This document shows, piece by piece, positions 59,873-64,000 of a stretch of 64,000 nt of DNA (position 1 is its first letter; each line of letters begins with the position of its first letter). Made by a program: the position numbers and the translations under genes. The DNA is from Actinomucor elegans (taxonomy: Eukaryota; Mucoromycota; Mucoromycetes; Mucorales; Mucoraceae). The DNA is taken from contig JAMSLZ010000005.1 in NCBI GenBank assembly GCA_026027325.1, positions 1 to 64,000 of the forward strand, read 5' to 3'. The notes under the pieces are model-generated. The model was not told where the DNA came from and did not search any database. It was given only the letters and a program-made list of their open reading frames with translations.

Positions 59873-62800
59873 TGAAACAATAACACGCCTATTGCTTATA
59901 GTCACTTGCTACATTCAAACGATTCTGCACCTAAAATAAAGAATTTGGATGGTGAGTTCAACTTTTCAAATGATGTGTTGGTAGCTACACAGCGCAACTT
60001 GGAGAGGTCAGGTGCAGCCATGCCAAATTTCAAGAATCTCGGTCATAGTTTACAGAAGGAACTGTATGGAAATGGACGCAACATACATTGGGCTTTCAAA
60101 CCCATCGAAAGTCCGGTATTCTACGATAATGATGAAAATGATTTACAACCAAGAGTACGCACTTTCGGTAAAAGCGTGCCAGAGCCCTTGACAGCTGATA
60201 TATATGATTCTGACAGTGAATCTCGTACATCTTCAAGCGACGAACAAGATGAAGTACCTATCTTGCAAACATTGCAGTTTCTAGGTAAACATACCCACAA
60301 ACAATTCTACTTTGCCTAAACTGACTTCTTTTTTTTTTCTCACTAGATGCCGCAGGTGATTCTACAATCAGTAGTTCAGCATCTGAATTAGGGTATGAAG
60401 ACAGTATATCTGGATCAGATTATGATGATACAGAAGAGAGAATAGAAGCACTAGAGCACCATTTCGCTATTCCGGAGAATAAGCAAGTGCTTGTCTCAAC
60501 TCAAGGCTGTATTCGAGCCTATATGGCACGCAACAAACTGCAAAAAATCAAAGACCAATACCGCTATCAATCATTTCAGTCTACCATTCAAAAGATGCAA
60601 GCCCGTATTCGTACAGCCTCCATGCGTAGACAGCTCGGTGAAAAACGACGTGAGTACTTTACGCGTCCGGAAGACTGGGTTACTGCACTTCAAGCCATGA
60701 TCAGACGCTTTTTGGCCATGAAGCGCTTAAATGACCAGCACCATCAGATACAACAATGTGCACTGCAAAAAGGACAATTGAAAACCCAAGGCAAGTTCAG
60801 CGCTCAATACCACGAAAGCGCCTATCAAAAGCTCAAGTCAGAAAAAAACCCCTCCATCGGAGTAGTAAAAAGCGTTCTTCATATGCTCAGTAACAATGAC
60901 GTGGATTTCAATGAGGACTTGATTATAGAGGACCTTCGCCAGAAAGTGGTGGAATCTATCCGGGAGAATAATCATTTGGACAGCCAAGTGAGCATGATTG
61001 ATATTCAAATTGCTCTACTATTGAAGAACGTGGTGACACTGGATGAAGTTGTTAAGCTTAGTAACGCGTTTTTTAGTCCCAACCGCAAGAAGCAGCAACA
61101 ACAGCGATTCTCTGAACGTCTTTCATCAAGTTCCACTGGTAGTCCTTATGATTTGCGCGGAGTCGATAAAAGTCATCGTGATAAACTGGAGCTCTATCAG
61201 CAATTGGTGTTTTTACTTCAAACAGAGCCAGTGTATTTGGCTCGCCTTATGTCAATCGCTGGAGGCCAAGTGCATGGCGAAAAGAAAGGACAACGAAAGA
61301 TCGACGCCACCGTATTGGCATTGTTTGGCTATGGCACCAATGCTCGTGAAGAGTGTCTTTTAATCAATCTATGTAAAGCCTGTATTGTTCAAGAGATGAA
61401 ACACGTCAAGAATCCTCAAGAGTTTATGCGTGGTAATTATACATTTATGAAGCTTGTGGTCCAGGTTAATCGTGGGGCTAAGGAACGCGAGTTCTTTTCA
61501 AATTTATTCCATGGTTTGTTTGAAAAGGTGCTTAATAACAATGAGTTGGATTTGGAGACCAATCCCATGGTTATTTATCAAAAGTGCATTAGTCAAGAGG
61601 AAACTGCTACTGGTCAACCATCAAAGCGTCCATACAATATCAATCAAACACAGGCCCTTCAGTCGCCTGATGTGATGCGCATCCTGTCTGAACATTTGGA
61701 AACACTTCGTAATATCACTGAGGAATTTTTGAATGCCATCATCAAAACCGTAGATACAATGCCTTATGGAATGCGAGTCATTGCCAGAGAACTTCGTTTA
61801 GTAATGGAAGAAAGCTTTCCTGATGAAGCACCTGAAGAGATCATCAAGATCCTTGGTAATTTTGTCTATTACAGATACCTTAGCCCTGTTATTACTGCAC
61901 CTGAGCAGCATGTGTCTATTTCTCATGAAATATCATCTTTACAAAGAAGAAACCTGGCTGAAATATCTAAAATGCTTCAGCACATTTCCAATGGAAAGGA
62001 TGTGGACACTCGCAATATCCAATTAGGCGTACTCAATGATTATATCAAATCATCAGCTCAAAAATTCACTCAGTGGTTTTTGGACTTGACAGATGTAGAA
62101 GATCCCGAGCAACACTTTGGCATGGATCAATTATCAGATTACACCAGCACGCAAAAACCTACTGTTTACGTACATCCCACGGAACTTTACCATATTCATC
62201 AATTACTGGAAGAGCATGTTGATTTTGTTGAACGCCAAAGCACCGGTGTTCTTCATTCTATCTTGTCTGAATTAGGTGATGCGCCTGTTGATGTGAATAT
62301 GAGTGTACCTTTGCATGTACTTCGACTTGAGCTGAGTGATCGCCGTGATGGTTTACCTTCAGAAGCTGGTGGCGATATTAAAAAGTTATTACTTGATACA
62401 AAGCGTTTGGTTATACTGGTCATTCAGGTTCAATCTGGACCTTCTTTAGAAGCCATCTTTGAAGAGCCCGTTACAGAAGAGCACGAAGCTATTTGGGAAA
62501 TAGTACGCGAAGAAGCTTTTCCTTCTGAAGGTACTGAGCAAGAAATTGAAATGGCTATTCGTGAAAGAAACTTCAAGTTTGGATATAGAAATGCTGCTAT
62601 GGACGTCAAAGCGTAAGTGGCCTTATTGCTCACAAATGTGATACACTAATCCTTTTTTATTAGTTTAAGCTTTTCCAAGTTAAAATCCTTTGCTATCAGT
62701 TTACACGCTCATTTGATGAAGCATGGTATTATTCCCGAAAGCCCTGGATTTCAGAGTATCATAAACATGATTGCTATTGATATCACCAAGAAGGGTGAAC

Positions 62801-63391
62801 GTCGAAAGCAACGTAATTCTGAAATCAAAAAGCTTCAGAACATTTTGCTGCATCTGGATGAAAAACGTCAATTTTTGATCGGTCAAGGAACAAGCTACAA
62901 GGAATACCTCGATGGTTGTATGAAGAATATGGCTGAACGTAGAGGCAACAAGAAGAAGTTTGTGCTTCCTTTTACTAGACAATATTTCCATATGAAACAT
63001 TTGCAAAAGCAAAAACTGGTACCCAAGTTTGGCTCATTCAAGTACTCTGCAAAGACATTATACGATCGAGGTATTATCCTCGACCTGATGGACATACCAA
63101 AGAACATGTTCTCTCGCATTACCATTATTTTGTCTATGGACTGCGCTGGTATCATTTCTTTCGAAGGTGATTTCCCACTGAAGCAAAAGACACCACGAGT
63201 AGATGTGCATTATGAAGATTTGTTACAAACACAATATGAAGGTGTGCAAAAAATGAAAGTATTGGATGGAATGGCCACTGTCAATGTAAATTTGCTTATT
63301 TACCTAATTAACAAAAAGTAAGTTGTTATATCTTTTTTCGAGTGATCAAATTTCTAAACTGTCTCTTTTTAGATTCTATCATACCGCATAA
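59174..63391 (+). CDS. IQG1: IQGAP-family scaffold (CH, IQ, RasGAP-like)
   Basis: A cytokinesis and actin-ring scaffold, like fission-yeast Rng2 or budding-yeast Iqg1; roughly 1,270 aa. The N-terminal calponin-homology domain spans about residues 40-150 (HDGVVLAKLAKRIQPDSIQS, VIYCIHALSHLL). IQ-like segments follow (GCIRAYMARNKLQKIKDQYR, TALQAMIRRFLAMKR). The GAP-related domain has FGYGTNAREECLLINLCKAC, where Thr replaces the arginine finger as in other IQGAPs, and FVYYRYLSPVITAPE. The RasGAP_C domain ends LLIYLINKKFYHTA. The last five residues come from a tiny exon (63373-63391) after a 52-nt intron. Without that splice the frame stops at once. Intron 1 (from 59229 to about 59349) joins ITG to DRIRLTKVEQ. 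One intron starts with 33 A residues. Confidence 0.93.
59838..59870 (+). repeat. Poly-A tract (33 A) in an IQGAP intron
   Basis: An uninterrupted run of 33 A directly after the GT of the splice donor (59836-59837). Confidence 0.9.
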
Positions 63392-64000
63392 ACGCACCCT
63401 ATCTTATCATATATATATAATCTTTTTATTGTAAATGTAATACCTTAATAAAACTTGGATAAGAAAAAACAGCAAATCTGATTACGCATCATTAGAGCTT
63501 TATCTTACAGATGAAATATTGGTAATGCTTGCCAATAGTTTCCATATAGACAAAATAGAATAAAGCAAGCTTAGTTTAGGATTGACTAATGATAGGTCTA
63601 TTATCACTACAGTCTCGACCAATCCTGGTTTAAAGTTGCATCTGATTAATAGTCCATGTTCAGAATGAAGTGCCATCTATTAAAACCTTTATTTAAAGTG
63701 GTTTTTATTTGAGAATTGTCATTAGTAAATGGTCATTCTTTTTCGCTTTCCTGCTGAGCAGTTTACATAGTTCGCTAGTCTGAGATATCATATGCATAAA
63801 ATGAACATTTTTCCGTTGATTGTGTATCATTGACTTCGAACTGTATTGCCAAACTAAGTTTGCTTTTCAGATGCCTGTTGACATCTTGAATAATTCAAAT
63901 TCTAGTCAATGAGGATTACTGGTATGTAGAGTATGCCATAATATTATCCTTAACTAGCCCTTCCTTCTTTATCACTTTAAATAATTTTATGTGTCCATTT
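63392..64000. other. 3' flank of IQGAP
   Basis: AT-rich sequence with one dispersed repeat copy and no gene seen up to the window edge. Confidence 0.55.
63594..63690 (-). repeat. Dispersed ~90-bp repeat, copy 6
   Basis: The reverse complement reads TAATAGATGGCACTTCATTC, then TGAACATGGACTATTAATCA, GATGCAACTTTAAACCAGGA and TTGGTCGAGACTGTAGTGAT. It has both halves and, with 6525-6627, best defines the full element. Confidence 0.65.

Noticed and set aside
1..64000. CRISPR array, operon or prokaryotic mobile element
   Set aside because: No regularly spaced repeats. Genes have spliceosomal introns and separate promoters, so the window is eukaryotic nuclear DNA.

Overview
This is a eukaryotic nuclear window, almost certainly fungal and most likely from an early-diverging (Mucoromycota-type) fungus. 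It is AT-rich. Nearly all genes are split by very short introns (about 45-65 nt) with GTAAGT-like donors and TACTAAC/CTAAT-like branch sites. Intergenic spaces are long and AT-rich. The gene set combines fungal hallmarks (IMP dehydrogenase, an Ahp1-type peroxiredoxin, Atg26 sterol glucosyltransferase, a Dnf-type P4-ATPase) with genes the model yeasts lack (an APH-1 gamma-secretase subunit, a CSN7-like signalosome subunit). Species is an inference; nothing in the window names it.

Layout. 1-5.6 kb: bHLH factor (+), an unidentified Pro/Ser-rich protein (-), COP9 signalosome subunit 7 (+) and a SAM-dependent methyltransferase (-). All four are recognisable but broken by many small frameshifts. 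5.6-8.6 kb: AT-rich spacer with repeat remnants and one doubtful ORF. 8.7-10.5 kb: IMP dehydrogenase (+). 11.0-18.3 kb: ATR/Mec1/Rad3 checkpoint kinase (-). 19.4-20 kb: peroxiredoxin (+), whose first coding exon is only its ATG. 20-22.3 kb: arrestin-domain protein (-). 22.4-23 kb: small four-helix membrane protein (-). 23.2-24.9 kb: RNF126-like RING E3 (+). 25-25.9 kb: APH-1 (-). 26.9-29 kb: Mei2-like two-RRM protein (+). 31.4-32.6 kb: Rad9 of the 9-1-1 clamp (+). 33.8 and 37.0 kb: two small paralogous genes of a family I do not recognise (+). 40.5-45.7 kb: Dnf-type phospholipid flippase (+). 47.1-51.8 kb: Atg26 (+). 52.1-54.8 kb: transketolase (-). 56.8-59.0 kb: PP2A scaffold subunit (+). 59.2-63.4 kb: IQGAP (+).

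How the genes relate. These are independently transcribed housekeeping genes, not a cluster or operon. Two belong to one pathway: ATR kinase and Rad9, both of the DNA-damage checkpoint, each with G1/S-type promoter motifs (SCB-like CACGAAA at ATR, MCB ACGCGT at rad9). The flippase, Atg26 and arrestin all act on membranes or trafficking, but I see no evidence of co-regulation.

The most notable non-genic signal is a degenerate interspersed repeat of about 90 bp, present in at least eight intergenic copies in both orientations. The most novel coding signal is the pair of small paralogues sharing a 35-residue C-terminal motif.
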